A DNA stretch of 48,008 nt from Methanodesulfokora sp964525965 (lineage in GTDB: Archaea; Korarchaeota; Korarchaeia; Korarchaeales; Korarchaeaceae), in NCBI GenBank assembly GCA_964525965.1, contig CAZGKA010000016.1:1-48008 (forward strand), read 5' to 3'. The translations under genes were made by a program, and so were the position numbers. Below, piece after piece: positions 1 to 8,100 of this stretch (position 1 is the stretch's first letter; each line of letters opens with the position of its first letter). The notes beneath the pieces are model-generated. The model searched no databases, was not told where the DNA came from, and was given only the letters and a program-made list of their open reading frames with translations.

Positions 1-277
1 TAGCTCTAAGAGCAAGCCATCCATTCTCGAACTCCAGACCCGCTCCTATGGCCTCTATCGGACCTCTGCCCGTGTAATATCGGTGGGGATCGTAGCCCAA
101 TATGGACATGACGGCCACGTCGCTTTCTGGTGCGTAACCTCTTCCCACAGTGTACATGAGTCCACAGAGAGATTCGGATGCAAGCCTATCTAAATTAGGT
201 TTTATAGCCTTTTCAAGGCAGGACTCTTCTCTAAATCCGTCTGGAGCTCCATCCAAGACTAAAAAGAGCAACTTCAT
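1..277 (-). CDS. apgM: 2,3-bisphosphoglycerate-independent phosphoglycerate mutase, archaeal type (N-terminal part only)
   Basis: Interconverts 3- and 2-phosphoglycerate in glycolysis/gluconeogenesis in the cytoplasm. Reading the minus strand from ATG at 277 gives about 92 residues beginning MKLLFLVLDGAPDGF, followed by KPNLDRLA and ESDVAVMSILGYDP, then YYTGRGPIEA. This is the alkaline-phosphatase-superfamily N-terminus of the ApgM family: the metal-binding D of LDGAPDG, and the SD pair of PESDVA, where the nucleophilic Ser is expected. A GGTGAT ribosome binding site lies just upstream (about 284-289), which supports this start. The gene runs off the left edge of the window, so more than three quarters is missing. 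It is divergent from the binding-protein gene at 606. Confidence 0.9.
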   Translation of the reverse strand, partial: MKLLFLVLDGAPDGFREESCLEKAIKPNLDRLASESLCGLMYTVGRGYAPESDVAVMSILGYDPHRYYTGRGPIEAIGAGLEFENGWLALRA

Positions 278-527
278 CTGTATCACCGGGCTAGTTAGTT
301 TAGCACCAATGCTTCAGTGATCCTAAGCTTACCTAGTCGCCGCATTCTCCAAATAAAAACAATTCATTCCGCAGCGCACTACCCAACCATCTTAGTTGTT
401 TCTGTGAAGGATTCCAATAAAATCTTCTGTCATTTAGAGCAGTGATGTTGGGGATAGGCCGATCTTTTTCCCCGTATCTATCCTAAATTTAAGCTCTCTT
501 CAGGAGGACTCACTTCCGCGGAAAAAA

Positions 528-541
528 CTTATTAAATAAAT
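528..541 (+). promoter_or_regulatory. TATA box of the first binding-protein gene (in the 278-605 intergenic region)
   Basis: The A/T-rich stretch ACTTATTAAATAAA lies about 26 nt before a predicted transcription start near 555-560. The rest of the 328-base gap between apgM and the binding-protein gene shows no convincing ORF, tRNA or repeat. It must also hold the apgM promoter on the minus strand. The TATA assignment is by eye. Confidence 0.6.
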
Positions 542-558
542 CCCCTTAAGAGGTTGTT

Positions 559-592
559 GGCTGAAAGCCTGAAGTCCTGCGGAGACGCAGGA
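559..592 (+). promoter_or_regulatory. Two adjacent 5' leader hairpins before the first binding-protein gene
   Basis: Positions 559-569 can form GGCT-gaa-AGCC. Positions 575-592 form a perfect 7-bp stem TCCTGCG / CGCAGGA closed by a GAGA (GNRA-type) tetraloop. The right arm (586-592) overlaps the start of the ribosome binding site GGAGGGTGAT (590-599) of the gene starting at 606. With a start near 555-560 the hairpins would be at the extreme 5' end of the mRNA. They may stabilise the mRNA or mask the ribosome binding site; the function is inferred. Confidence 0.65.
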
Positions 593-605
593 GGGTGATC
601 CAAGA

Positions 606-2960
606 ATGCATAAGGCAGTTAGGTGGCTGGTTGTTGCCGCAATAGTGCTGGTCCTGCTGATAGGACCAACCATACAGGGTGTGGCTGCTCAGGGGACTAG
701 CGAAGGCACCTGTATCCCTGTACCTGAAATACCTGGTCTCTACGTATGCTACGACAAGGCCATACCTCCTAATCCAAACAAGCTGATAGCCTTCGGCACT
801 ATAGGTCCTGGCTTCTACACAAATGAAACTCTTGACGCCCTCATGGTCGCCGCCAAGTACGAGACCGATCCAGTCTTGAGGACAAAGATGTACAACGTGA
901 TACAAGCCATCTCCAACTACGAAGTCCCACTGATATGGCTTGGGCAGGCAAAGGCTAGGGCTCACCGCTGGAACTGGCTTCATGTTCCGTACTTCAACCC
1001 TGTTCTCGCCGCTCAGTACTACTCTACTCTCTGGAAGGATCCCAAGGCGCCTAACCCCGGCAAGCTGATCATACTTGACATAGGAGATCCCGAGTCCCTA
1101 GATCCCGCTCAGACCTACGAGACTGGAGGTTGGGGTGTTGACGAACAGATATATGACAGGATAGTTTGGTACTGGGGCAATGACTCCTATCACGTTGTTC
1201 CGATGGTTGCTTATGCCTGGGCTCTCTCCTCCGATGGTAAGACGCTTTACCTGGCCATAAGGGATGGAATAAAGTTCTACGACCCGTGGGATAAGACCAC
1301 CTATCCGCTCACTCCCGAGGATGTCGCCTATTCGATAAACAGGATAGTGGAGAGCGCCAACTACGCTAAGGTAGACTATCCTGAGTGGATACTGGCTGAC
1401 TTCATAGACAAGGCTGTCGTTGTTAACAAGAGTGAAGTGGAGGCCGCTCTCAGCAAGGGACTCTACGCTCCGGTGTTGGGATCCACGTACTTTGTAACTT
1501 CTTTCGACCAGTGGTACAACCTGTTCAAGACGAAGTTCTCCTACGTGCCTTGGCAGAACAACTGCACTGAGATTGCTGGCTTCGTGAAAGTCGAGCTTAA
1601 GAGGCCTTATCTGGCTATACTCGCTTGCTTGGCCACCAACCTAGGAGATGTGGTCTCCAAGACATTCGTGGAGAAGCACGCAACTCAGGACGATCCCCTA
1701 GCTCTTAAGTACCTTCACGAGCACCCGTGCGGCTCCGGTCCCTACTACTTAGTTGAGTGGAAGCACCAGGATCACATAACTCTGAAGGCCAATCCGTACT
1801 ACTGGGGCTCCCCGAAGCCCAAGCTGACCGAGGTCGACATAAAGATAGTGCCTGAGGAGGAGACCAGAATAATGGCCCTCGCTAAGGGTCAAGCCGACAC
1901 TGGAGTTGTGGCCCCGATATCCGAGTACAAACTTGAGGGCAAGGAGTACATCTACAACGGAGTGACTTGGAAGTTCGAGATGCCTTGGCTGGGACCGACT
2001 TTCGACATAGTGCACATATATCTCAACTGTCGCAAGGATCCATTCGACAAGACCCTCGTCAGGCAGGCCCTCGCATGGGCGGTCGACTACGACTTCATAA
2101 TCAATGCCATATACAGAGGACACCTGATGCCCGTGACCGGTGTGATACCCAAGGGCATGCCCGGCTGGACCGACAAGGTTCCGTTCCACTACCACCTTGA
2201 TCTAAACAAGGCCAAAGAGCTCTTGGCTAAGGCCGGAGTGGATCCGTCCAAGTACACCATAACGATCTACTACAACCAGGGCAACAAGAACCGTGAGATG
2301 ATAGCTACTGTGCTCCAGAACACTTGGAGCAAGCTTGGCTTCCACGTCAAGGCCCAGGCGCTCACCTGGCCGACCTATCTCAAGAAGATAAGCACCGGTG
2401 ACTTCCAGGTAGCTATCCTCGGATGGGCTCCCGACTACAACGACCCTGATGACTATGCCTATCCGCTGATGTGGGGCGGCTACAGGTTCGAGGGAATAAA
2501 GGCTGTGTACAAGAGCGGAATAAACTACTTCGTCACCTCTGAGAAGTACTCTGTGGTGGCCGTCACCGGAGTGGACCAAGGGATAGTCTCCAAGTATCTA
2601 CCAAACAAACCTATTGTCACTGGTCCACAGAAAGTTAACATGTTCGTCGGCGGCCCGATGGCTAACCCGTTCACTAAGAAAGCCTTCTCTGACGCGGGCA
2701 TAGAGTTCGGCAGGGGCTACATGAAGGTCAACGGTACTGTATACAAGAGCATATGGGGCAAGGAGGACTATGGTGTGGTGATGCTGAAGGATGGCAACCT
2801 GTACGTGGCCGGCACCAGCAGGTACGGGACAGAGGCAGCTCTGCTGTACGCTACTCAGATGACCCTGTCTGCCAAACTTGTCATAGTCAAGTGGGTTGAC
2901 AAGAACGGCGACGGAGCGGTCGAGTTCGGAGAGGTAACTGCCATAAAATCTGTTCTCTGA
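606..2960 (+). CDS. Peptide-type ABC importer substrate-binding protein, apparently circularly permuted, with S-layer-like C-terminal domain
   Basis: Extracellular family 5 (DppA/OppA, SBP_bac_5) solute-binding protein feeding the permeases encoded just downstream. Residues 1-29 form a signal peptide (hydrophobic core, cleavage near VAAQG) with no lipobox Cys. The usual N-terminal lobe begins only near residue 153 (KLIILDIGDPESLDPAQ) and continues through the AYSINRIV and SGPYYLVEWKHQD regions to the WAPDYNDPDDYAYPLMWGG signature near 610-625. Residues about 68-144 instead resemble the end of ordinary family members (NETLDALMVAAKYETDP, then VPLIWL, then FNPVLAAQYYSTLWK). That ending is missing from the C-terminus, which holds a domain of about 145 residues (639-784) with GGPMANPF and VAGTSRYGTEAA motifs typical of archaeal S-layer proteins. 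At 784 aa it is longer than the usual 500-600. The start at 606 is supported by GGAGGGTGAT. The exact substrate is unknown. Confidence 0.9.
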   Translation: MHKAVRWLVVAAIVLVLLIGPTIQGVAAQGTSEGTCIPVPEIPGLYVCYDKAIPPNPNKLIAFGTIGPGFYTNETLDALMVAAKYETDPVLRTKMYNVIQAISNYEVPLIWLGQAKARAHRWNWLHVPYFNPVLAAQYYSTLWKDPKAPNPGKLIILDIGDPESLDPAQTYETGGWGVDEQIYDRIVWYWGNDSYHVVPMVAYAWALSSDGKTLYLAIRDGIKFYDPWDKTTYPLTPEDVAYSINRIVESANYAKVDYPEWILADFIDKAVVVNKSEVEAALSKGLYAPVLGSTYFVTSFDQWYNLFKTKFSYVPWQNNCTEIAGFVKVELKRPYLAILACLATNLGDVVSKTFVEKHATQDDPLALKYLHEHPCGSGPYYLVEWKHQDHITLKANPYYWGSPKPKLTEVDIKIVPEEETRIMALAKGQADTGVVAPISEYKLEGKEYIYNGVTWKFEMPWLGPTFDIVHIYLNCRKDPFDKTLVRQALAWAVDYDFIINAIYRGHLMPVTGVIPKGMPGWTDKVPFHYHLDLNKAKELLAKAGVDPSKYTITIYYNQGNKNREMIATVLQNTWSKLGFHVKAQALTWPTYLKKISTGDFQVAILGWAPDYNDPDDYAYPLMWGGYRFEGIKAVYKSGINYFVTSEKYSVVAVTGVDQGIVSKYLPNKPIVTGPQKVNMFVGGPMANPFTKKAFSDAGIEFGRGYMKVNGTVYKSIWGKEDYGVVMLKDGNLYVAGTSRYGTEAALLYATQMTLSAKLVIVKWVDKNGDGAVEFGEVTAIKSVL

Positions 2961-2968
2961 AAAATCCC

Positions 2969-2984
2969 TTCTTTTTCCTTTTTT
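2969..2984 (+). terminator. T-rich terminator after the first binding-protein gene
   Basis: Within 10-25 nt of the stop codon lies a run of T clusters (TTCTTTTTCCTTTTTT). This is the usual form of archaeal intrinsic termination, and no stem is needed. It would allow the binding protein to be made in excess over the permeases. Confidence 0.55.
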
Positions 2985-2998
2985 AGTGTTAAACCAAA

Positions 2999-3044
2999 GC
3001 TTTAAATGGTGTTATAAGGAAAAGTTTCACTTAGGTACCCTAAG
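2999..3044 (+). promoter_or_regulatory. Probable promoter and 5' hairpin before the first permease gene
   Basis: GCTTTAAAT (2999-3007) is a TATA-like box. About 26 nt later, at 3030-3044, is a perfect inverted repeat CTTAGG-tac-CCTAAG. A short ORF of 16 codons begins at ATG 3051 and ends at 3101; it has no clear ribosome binding site and may be chance. This suggests that the permease-ATPase genes have their own promoter. Assignment by eye only. Confidence 0.4.
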
Positions 3045-3131
3045 ATAACAATGAACGCACTAGTGGCAATAAATCTGGGAACCAGCACTCCCTCGTTCTG
3101 AATCCCCCCTTAAAAAGAATAAAGATTTTTT

Positions 3132-4160
3132 ATGAACCCCCCTCCTGATAGGCTGATGCCCGAGTTCAAATACTATCTAATGAGGAGGCTTGCCACCTGG
3201 ATACCCACATTGATAGGCGTGATTCTGATAACCTTCATAGTCTCCCACGTAGTGCCGGCAATGCCCGCTAAAAATGCATTCTTTCACAAAGTGAATCCGC
3301 AGGTCTTGGAGGTTCTTAAAAAAGAATTCTACCTGGATAAACCCCTGTGGGAGCAATTTCTCCTGTACACCAGGGATCTCTTGACGGGACATTGGGGCAC
3401 ATCCATGATGACTAACAGACCTGTGATACAAGATTTAGAAACTTATTATCCCGTTACAATACAGTTAGCAATACTAGGCGAGATTCTCATAATAGTTCAA
3501 GGCATAATTCTGGGAGTTATAGCCGCCGCTAAGCAGAACACGGCCATTGATCAGGCCATAAGGGTAATAGCGATAATAGGATATTCCATGCCGTACTTCC
3601 TCTTAGCGATAGTGTTGCAGTACATCTTCTTCTACTACACTAACTTGCTGCCGGGGTTTGGTTTGGGTAAGGAACCGAAATGCCATATAACGGGTCTCTA
3701 TCTACTGGACTCTCTGATGTGCGGCGACTTCTCTTCGTTCATAGATAATCTAAGACACTTCATCCTTCCTGCATGGACCCTTTCCATACCGGGTATGGCC
3801 GTGATAGCTAGGCTCATGCGTGGAAGTCTCTTGGATACCCTTGGTTCAGACTTCATAGATTTCTGCAAGATGAAAGGCCTGCCGGAGAGAATAATTGTTT
3901 GGAAACATGCCATGAAGAACGCCCTCATACCTATAGTCACCGTGGCGGCCCTTCAGTTCGGAGGTTTGCTGGGAGGAGCGGTGATAACCGAGACGATATT
4001 TGCGTTGCCCGGGGTCGGCAGGTACAGTTTGCAGTGCACCTATGCGTTGGACTTCCCGTCGATAATGGGGGTGACCTTCCTCATGGGTCTCACCTTCCTG
4101 ATCATGAACCTGATAGCCGATCTACTGTACGCGTTCCTGGATCCACGCGTCAGGCTTTGA
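3132..4160 (+). CDS. dppB: ABC transporter permease, DppB/OppB type
   Basis: Inner subunit of the peptide-type importer, forming half of the membrane channel. It has about six membrane segments: the first near residues 20-42 (WIPTLIGVILITFIVSHVV), then a cluster from about 105 to the end. The EAA-type cytoplasmic loop that contacts the ATPases is visible near 240-265 (DFIDFCKMKGLPERIIVWKHAMKNALIP). The WEQFLLYTRDLLTGHWGTS stretch is typical of DppB. It ends LLYAFLDPRVRL, the usual family ending. Neither ATG 3132 nor the alternative ATG 3156 (MPEFKYYLMRRL, a more typical DppB beginning) has a good ribosome binding site, so the start is uncertain. Confidence 0.92.
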   Translation: MNPPPDRLMPEFKYYLMRRLATWIPTLIGVILITFIVSHVVPAMPAKNAFFHKVNPQVLEVLKKEFYLDKPLWEQFLLYTRDLLTGHWGTSMMTNRPVIQDLETYYPVTIQLAILGEILIIVQGIILGVIAAAKQNTAIDQAIRVIAIIGYSMPYFLLAIVLQYIFFYYTNLLPGFGLGKEPKCHITGLYLLDSLMCGDFSSFIDNLRHFILPAWTLSIPGMAVIARLMRGSLLDTLGSDFIDFCKMKGLPERIIVWKHAMKNALIPIVTVAALQFGGLLGGAVITETIFALPGVGRYSLQCTYALDFPSIMGVTFLMGLTFLIMNLIADLLYAFLDPRVRL

Positions 4161-4175
4161 GAGGGGGCCTTGAGA

Positions 4176-5201
4176 ATGGGTCTTTCCAGACTACTACCCG
4201 GACCTCTCAGGAGGAGATACCAGAGGTGGAAAGAGAAGAACGAGAGCAAGCTGAAAGAGTACGGACTAATGTGGTACGCCTTCAAGAAATCTCCGATATC
4301 AGTTGCAGGTCTGATAATAGTAGCCTTCATGCTGGTGTTCGCTCTCTTTTCACCACAGGTTTTGTCGGGCACCGAGTGGTTGATGAACTTCCTCTATACT
4401 CATAAGATGATAAAGGAGCTGCCCAAGTTTAATGCCTTTGACTACAGCATGGATCTTCTCCAGCCACCGTCGTGGAAGCACTGGTTTGGGACGGATGAGT
4501 TCGGAAGGGACATGTTCGCTAGGTGCATGCTGGGACTGCAGATATCTCTAGCGTATGCCGTCACCGTCATAGCCTTGGGTGTTCCGCTGGGAATAATACT
4601 TGGACTCGTGGCCGGGTACTATGGGGGTAAAGTGGACGAGCTCATATCTAGGATAACTGACATATTCTTTGCCTTCCCGTCGCTGATACTAGCGATGGCG
4701 TTAGCGGCGTCCTTGGGAGCTGGCATGGAGTCAGCAATAATAGCGATGATCGTGGTCTGGTGGCCGGGATATGTCAGGCTGATAAGGGGACAGGTGCTGA
4801 GCGTGAGGGAGAACCTCTACGTCGAGGCCGCTAGGGCAGCAGGCATGAGCGACTTTAAGATAATAATAAAGCATATAGCACCGAATGTGCTGACCCCCGT
4901 GATAATATACCTAACCATGGATATGGCGGGTGTTGTTCTAATGGGCGCCGGTCTATCCTTCATAGGTCTGGGCGCTCAACCGCCGACCCCAGAGCTCGGT
5001 AGGTTGGTCTATGACGGGCTCAACTTCCTACCACAGAAGTGGTGGTATTCCCTGATACCAGGATTCATACTATTCATCTGGGCTCTTGGGTTCAACCTGC
5101 TGGGAGATGGTCTCAGGGACGTTCTCGATCCGAGGTACAGGCGCAGACTTGAGTTCAAGATGAAGGAGAAAAAGAAGAAGGAGATGAGGGGAGAGGAGTA
5201 A
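4176..5201 (+). CDS. dppC: ABC transporter permease, DppC/OppC type
   Basis: Second channel subunit of the importer, 9-15 nt after dppB. A positively charged N-terminal tail of about 45 residues precedes a membrane helix (ISVAGLIIVAFMLVFALF). The DppC hallmark HWFGTDEFGRDMFAR follows, then five further helices with an EAA loop (VEAARAAGMSDFKIIIKHIAPNV). The end has the DVLDPRYRRR family signature plus an unusual Lys/Glu-rich tail. TTG at 4170 is also possible, but the ribosome binding site GAGGGGG at 4161-4167 is only 2 nt from TTG and 8 nt from ATG 4176, so ATG 4176 is chosen. Confidence 0.92.
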   Translation: MGLSRLLPGPLRRRYQRWKEKNESKLKEYGLMWYAFKKSPISVAGLIIVAFMLVFALFSPQVLSGTEWLMNFLYTHKMIKELPKFNAFDYSMDLLQPPSWKHWFGTDEFGRDMFARCMLGLQISLAYAVTVIALGVPLGIILGLVAGYYGGKVDELISRITDIFFAFPSLILAMALAASLGAGMESAIIAMIVVWWPGYVRLIRGQVLSVRENLYVEAARAAGMSDFKIIIKHIAPNVLTPVIIYLTMDMAGVVLMGAGLSFIGLGAQPPTPELGRLVYDGLNFLPQKWWYSLIPGFILFIWALGFNLLGDGLRDVLDPRYRRRLEFKMKEKKKKEMRGEE

Positions 5202-5202
5202 G

Positions 5203-6183
5203 ATGTCCGAGGAGATTCTCAGGGTTGAGGACTTGGTTGTCCGCTTTTATACATATGCTGGAGTCGTCAAGGCGATAGAGGGAGTGTCCTTCACGGTCTT
5301 CAAGGGGGAGTGTTTCGGTCTTGTGGGCGAGACCGGCTGTGGAAAGAGCGTCACCATGAGGTCCATAATGAGGCTGATCCCGCCTCCCGGTAGAATAGTC
5401 TCGGGGAAGATATTCTTCGAGGGTAAGAATCTACTGGAGCTCTCTGAGGAGGAGATGAGGGAGATAAGGGGGAGAAAGATAAGTTACATAGTTCAGGAGC
5501 CTATGACGGCCTTAGATCCAATATTCAAGATAGGATATCAGGTCGCGGAACCCGTCTTCCACCACAAGCTAGCTAACTCGTTCAAGGAAGCAATAAAACA
5601 CGCTATAAAGGCGCTGCGGGAGGCCAGAATGCCTTCGCCTGAGAGAACAGCAAACATGTATCCCCATGAGCTGAGCGGCGGGATGAGACAGAGGGCAGTG
5701 ATCTCCACTTCGCTTGCTTGTGAGCCAGACCTGATCATAGCTGATGAGCCTACAACAGCTGTCGATGTGACGATACAGGCCCAGATAATGGATCTTCTGA
5801 GAAATCTCCAGAAGAGCAGAGGGCTCACCATGATCTTGGTGACTCACAACCTGGGGTTGGTCGCCGAGATGTGCGATAGGGTCGCCGTCATGTACGCAGG
5901 GAACATCGTGGAGATAGCCGACGTGTTCACCCTGTTTGGCAAGCCTATGCATCCCTACACAAACGGTCTGCTCAAAGCTGTGCCGCACATAGCCAAGAGA
6001 AAACATGAGCTCAAGTTGGAGCCGATACCCGGCACAATACCTAACCTGATATATCCACCGCCCGGCTGTCGCTTCCACCCGAGATGCCCCTACGCCAAGG
6101 ACATCTGCAAGAAGGAGAAGCCCGAGCTCGTTGAAGTGGAATCGGGCCACTTCGTGGCCTGTCACCTGTACCACAGGAGGTGA
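5203..6183 (+). CDS. dppD: ABC transporter ATP-binding protein, DppD/OppD type
   Basis: Cytoplasmic ATPase powering the importer, 326 aa. Walker A is GETGCGKS (about residues 43-50), the ABC signature LSGGMRQR is near 158-165, Walker B is DLIIADEPTTAVD, and the switch His lies in VTHNLG. The C-terminal oligopeptide-transporter extension has the PPGCRFHPRCPYA cysteine motif, which in related enzymes can hold an Fe-S cluster. ATG 5203 has GGGAGAGGAG just upstream. It overlaps or abuts its neighbours, so it is certainly cotranscribed. The coding DNA at 6053-6117 is shared perfectly with the next gene. Confidence 0.93.
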   Translation: MSEEILRVEDLVVRFYTYAGVVKAIEGVSFTVFKGECFGLVGETGCGKSVTMRSIMRLIPPPGRIVSGKIFFEGKNLLELSEEEMREIRGRKISYIVQEPMTALDPIFKIGYQVAEPVFHHKLANSFKEAIKHAIKALREARMPSPERTANMYPHELSGGMRQRAVISTSLACEPDLIIADEPTTAVDVTIQAQIMDLLRNLQKSRGLTMILVTHNLGLVAEMCDRVAVMYAGNIVEIADVFTLFGKPMHPYTNGLLKAVPHIAKRKHELKLEPIPGTIPNLIYPPPGCRFHPRCPYAKDICKKEKPELVEVESGHFVACHLYHRR

Positions 6184-6188
6184 TGAAG

Positions 6189-7163
6189 ATGGTCGAGATG
6201 GTTCGCACGGAGGATCTCTGTAAGTACTTCCCGGTCAAGAAGCTCCTCTTCACGATAGGTCATGTTCACGCTGTGGACAAGGTGAACATTTTCATAAGGA
6301 AGGGGGAGTGTTTCGGTCTAGTGGGAGAAAGTGGCTGTGGGAAGACCACGCTTGGAAGGCTCCTCCTACGTCTCATAGAACCAACTTCAGGGAAGATCTT
6401 CTTCATGGGGGAGGATATAACCAAGTTTGATAAGAAGAGGATGAGGGAGTTCAGAAAAAAAGCTCAGATAGTCTTTCAGGATCCGTACTCTTCTCTCGAC
6501 CCGAGGATGACCATCTTCGACATAATATATGAGCCCATATCGGCCGCTAAAATGGAGGTCGACAACCCTGAGGAGTACGTGATATCCCTTCTGGAGGAAG
6601 TCGGTCTCAAGAAGGAACACCTCTACAGGTATCCCCATGAGTTCAGTGGAGGACAGAGGCAGAGAATTGTGATTGCGCGTGCTTTAGCTCTAAAACCTGA
6701 ATTCTTGGTGTTGGATGAGCCAACCTCTGCGCTGGACGTCTCGGTTCAGGCCCAGATATTGAACATGCTCAAGGAGTTCCAGGAGAAGTACAAGTTCACG
6801 TATTTGTTCATATCTCACGACCTGAGCGTTGTCAAGTACATGAGCGACAGGATGGCCGTCATGTATCTGGGACAGATAGTTGAGCTTGGTCCGGCGGACG
6901 AACTCTGGGAGAACCCTATGCATCCCTACACAATGATGCTCTTCTCAGCACTTCCAATACCCGATCCTAAGCTGACTAGGGAGAAGGCAGCAAAGAGAGC
7001 CCTACCCAAAGGAGAAGTACCTACAGCTTTTAATCCACCGCCCGGCTGTCGCTTCCACCCGAGATGCCCCTACGCCAAGGACATCTGCAAGAAGGAGGAT
7101 CCGAAAATGCTTGAGGTGGAACCGGACCACTTCGTGGCCTGTCACCTGTACGACAAGAGATGA
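6189..7163 (+). CDS. dppF: ABC transporter ATP-binding protein, DppF/OppF type
   Basis: Partner ATPase to the upstream DppD-like protein, about 324 aa. Walker A is GESGCGKTT, the Q-loop is VFQDPYSSLDPR, the signature is FSGGQRQR, and Walker B is FLVLDEPTSALD followed by ISHDLSVV. The C-terminal cysteine motif CRFHPRCPYAKDIC is present. Several starts are possible (GTG 6180, ATG 6183, ATG 6189). The strong ribosome binding site GGAGGTGAT at 6176-6184 points to ATG 6189 and overlaps the stop of dppD. This is the last gene of the first importer locus; a T-rich stretch follows the stop. Confidence 0.93.
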   Translation: MVEMVRTEDLCKYFPVKKLLFTIGHVHAVDKVNIFIRKGECFGLVGESGCGKTTLGRLLLRLIEPTSGKIFFMGEDITKFDKKRMREFRKKAQIVFQDPYSSLDPRMTIFDIIYEPISAAKMEVDNPEEYVISLLEEVGLKKEHLYRYPHEFSGGQRQRIVIARALALKPEFLVLDEPTSALDVSVQAQILNMLKEFQEKYKFTYLFISHDLSVVKYMSDRMAVMYLGQIVELGPADELWENPMHPYTMMLFSALPIPDPKLTREKAAKRALPKGEVPTAFNPPPGCRFHPRCPYAKDICKKEDPKMLEVEPDHFVACHLYDKR

Positions 7164-7213
7164 GGTCCTCTCCGCCTGTTTCTCCTTCTTTTCTTCAGAT
7201 AGGAGGTTCTTAA

Positions 7214-7897
7214 ATGAAGACATACTACCTGAGGTCGTGCGCGTACGACGGGATAAGGAAAGTGATAAAAGGGGCTGATAAGTATAAGCTCTTCTACATA
7301 CCTTACCACATATACAGCGGGGATGTCACGCTTGCCGTATGTTCGTTGGTGTTCGGAGAGCTTCCTTCGGTAAACAACATATTTGGAATAAGAAACAGGT
7401 ATCTCAGAGAAGCCAGAGGAGGAGAGAGGGATCCACTATTTCAACAGATAGAATCGGATCCATTGGATCCTCCCGAGGTTGTCCGTATCCTGAAGAAAAT
7501 GGTTGAGGACATAGATCTCTTGGATAGAGAGGCCTTCAAGGACGTATGCTCCTATGCGAAGGAGCTACACAAGTGGAACCTCTCTAGGATCTTTCTGATA
7601 CCCATAACAAGATATCCCTCACACGACAGGTCGATGGCTGCTGTTCGGATGTCCTCAATTGTAGCCAAGGCTATCGTTAAGGAGCTGAAGCTGAGGAATG
7701 TCACATCCTTGGAGCTTGTTGGGGTCATGTACTGCCCCGAGGTTCTCGTTACAGACGACAACAAAATACAAATATATGAACTTTTAGCTCAGGGGCCGAG
7801 GGAGGATCAGATACATACAGAGCTGTATAAGCTCAGGAGATCACGTCTAAGAGAGGCTCTAGACAGTATTCCTTTTATTCATAATTTTTCCACCTGA
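7214..7897 (+). CDS. Protein of unknown function between the two peptide importer loci
   Basis: 227 aa, not recognised. It has no signal peptide or membrane helix and is rich in charged residues. A central region (about 115-175) with IFLIPITRYPSHDRSMAAVRMSS and a C-terminal basic helix (LYKLRRSRLREALDS) are the most distinctive parts. The ribosome binding site TAGGAGGTT about 7 nt before ATG 7214 is strong, so the gene is very probably real. It lies 50 nt after dppF on the same strand and could belong to that operon. A role linked to peptide use is possible but rests only on position. Confidence 0.75.
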   Translation: MKTYYLRSCAYDGIRKVIKGADKYKLFYIPYHIYSGDVTLAVCSLVFGELPSVNNIFGIRNRYLREARGGERDPLFQQIESDPLDPPEVVRILKKMVEDIDLLDREAFKDVCSYAKELHKWNLSRIFLIPITRYPSHDRSMAAVRMSSIVAKAIVKELKLRNVTSLELVGVMYCPEVLVTDDNKIQIYELLAQGPREDQIHTELYKLRRSRLREALDSIPFIHNFST

Positions 7898-8062
7898 TTT
7901 CCGGAACTGCTCTACAAAACTAAAATTCTTCAACAGAACCTCGAATGTCCTCCCATGGAGACAAAGATCGCTGTAATTTTTTGTCATCGATGAGTGAGCT
8001 TCTCTCCCTGAAAAATTACTTTAACATGTACTTCCTTCCCTCCTTCTTCTCTAAGCTGAATA

Positions 8063-8073
8063 AACTTTATTAG
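8063..8073 (+). promoter_or_regulatory. TATA box of the second binding-protein gene
   Basis: AACTTTATTAG lies about 26 nt before a predicted transcription start near 8093-8098. The preceding sequence from 7898 shows nothing else I can support. Confidence 0.65.
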
Positions 8074-8100
8074 ATTAAGGCTCAGGGAATTATTCCTTGA

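Noticed and set aside
1749..2195. Long open frames antisense to the binding-protein gene
   Set aside because: They lack ribosome binding sites and recognisable proteins, and mirror the codon pattern of the well-supported gene on the other strand. The same holds for antisense frames across the glutamate dehydrogenase, DNA ligase, CTP synthase and topoisomerase genes.
606..2960. Fusion of two adjacent binding-protein fragments (gene remnant) rather than a permutation
   Set aside because: Not fully excluded, but the N-terminal segment is preceded by its own signal peptide and leader, and it is exactly the part missing from the C-terminus, which fits a working permuted protein better than decay.
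7960..8040. Another C/D box-like stretch (GATGAGTGAG ... CCCTGAAA)
   Set aside because: The C box is incomplete and no second box pair is present.
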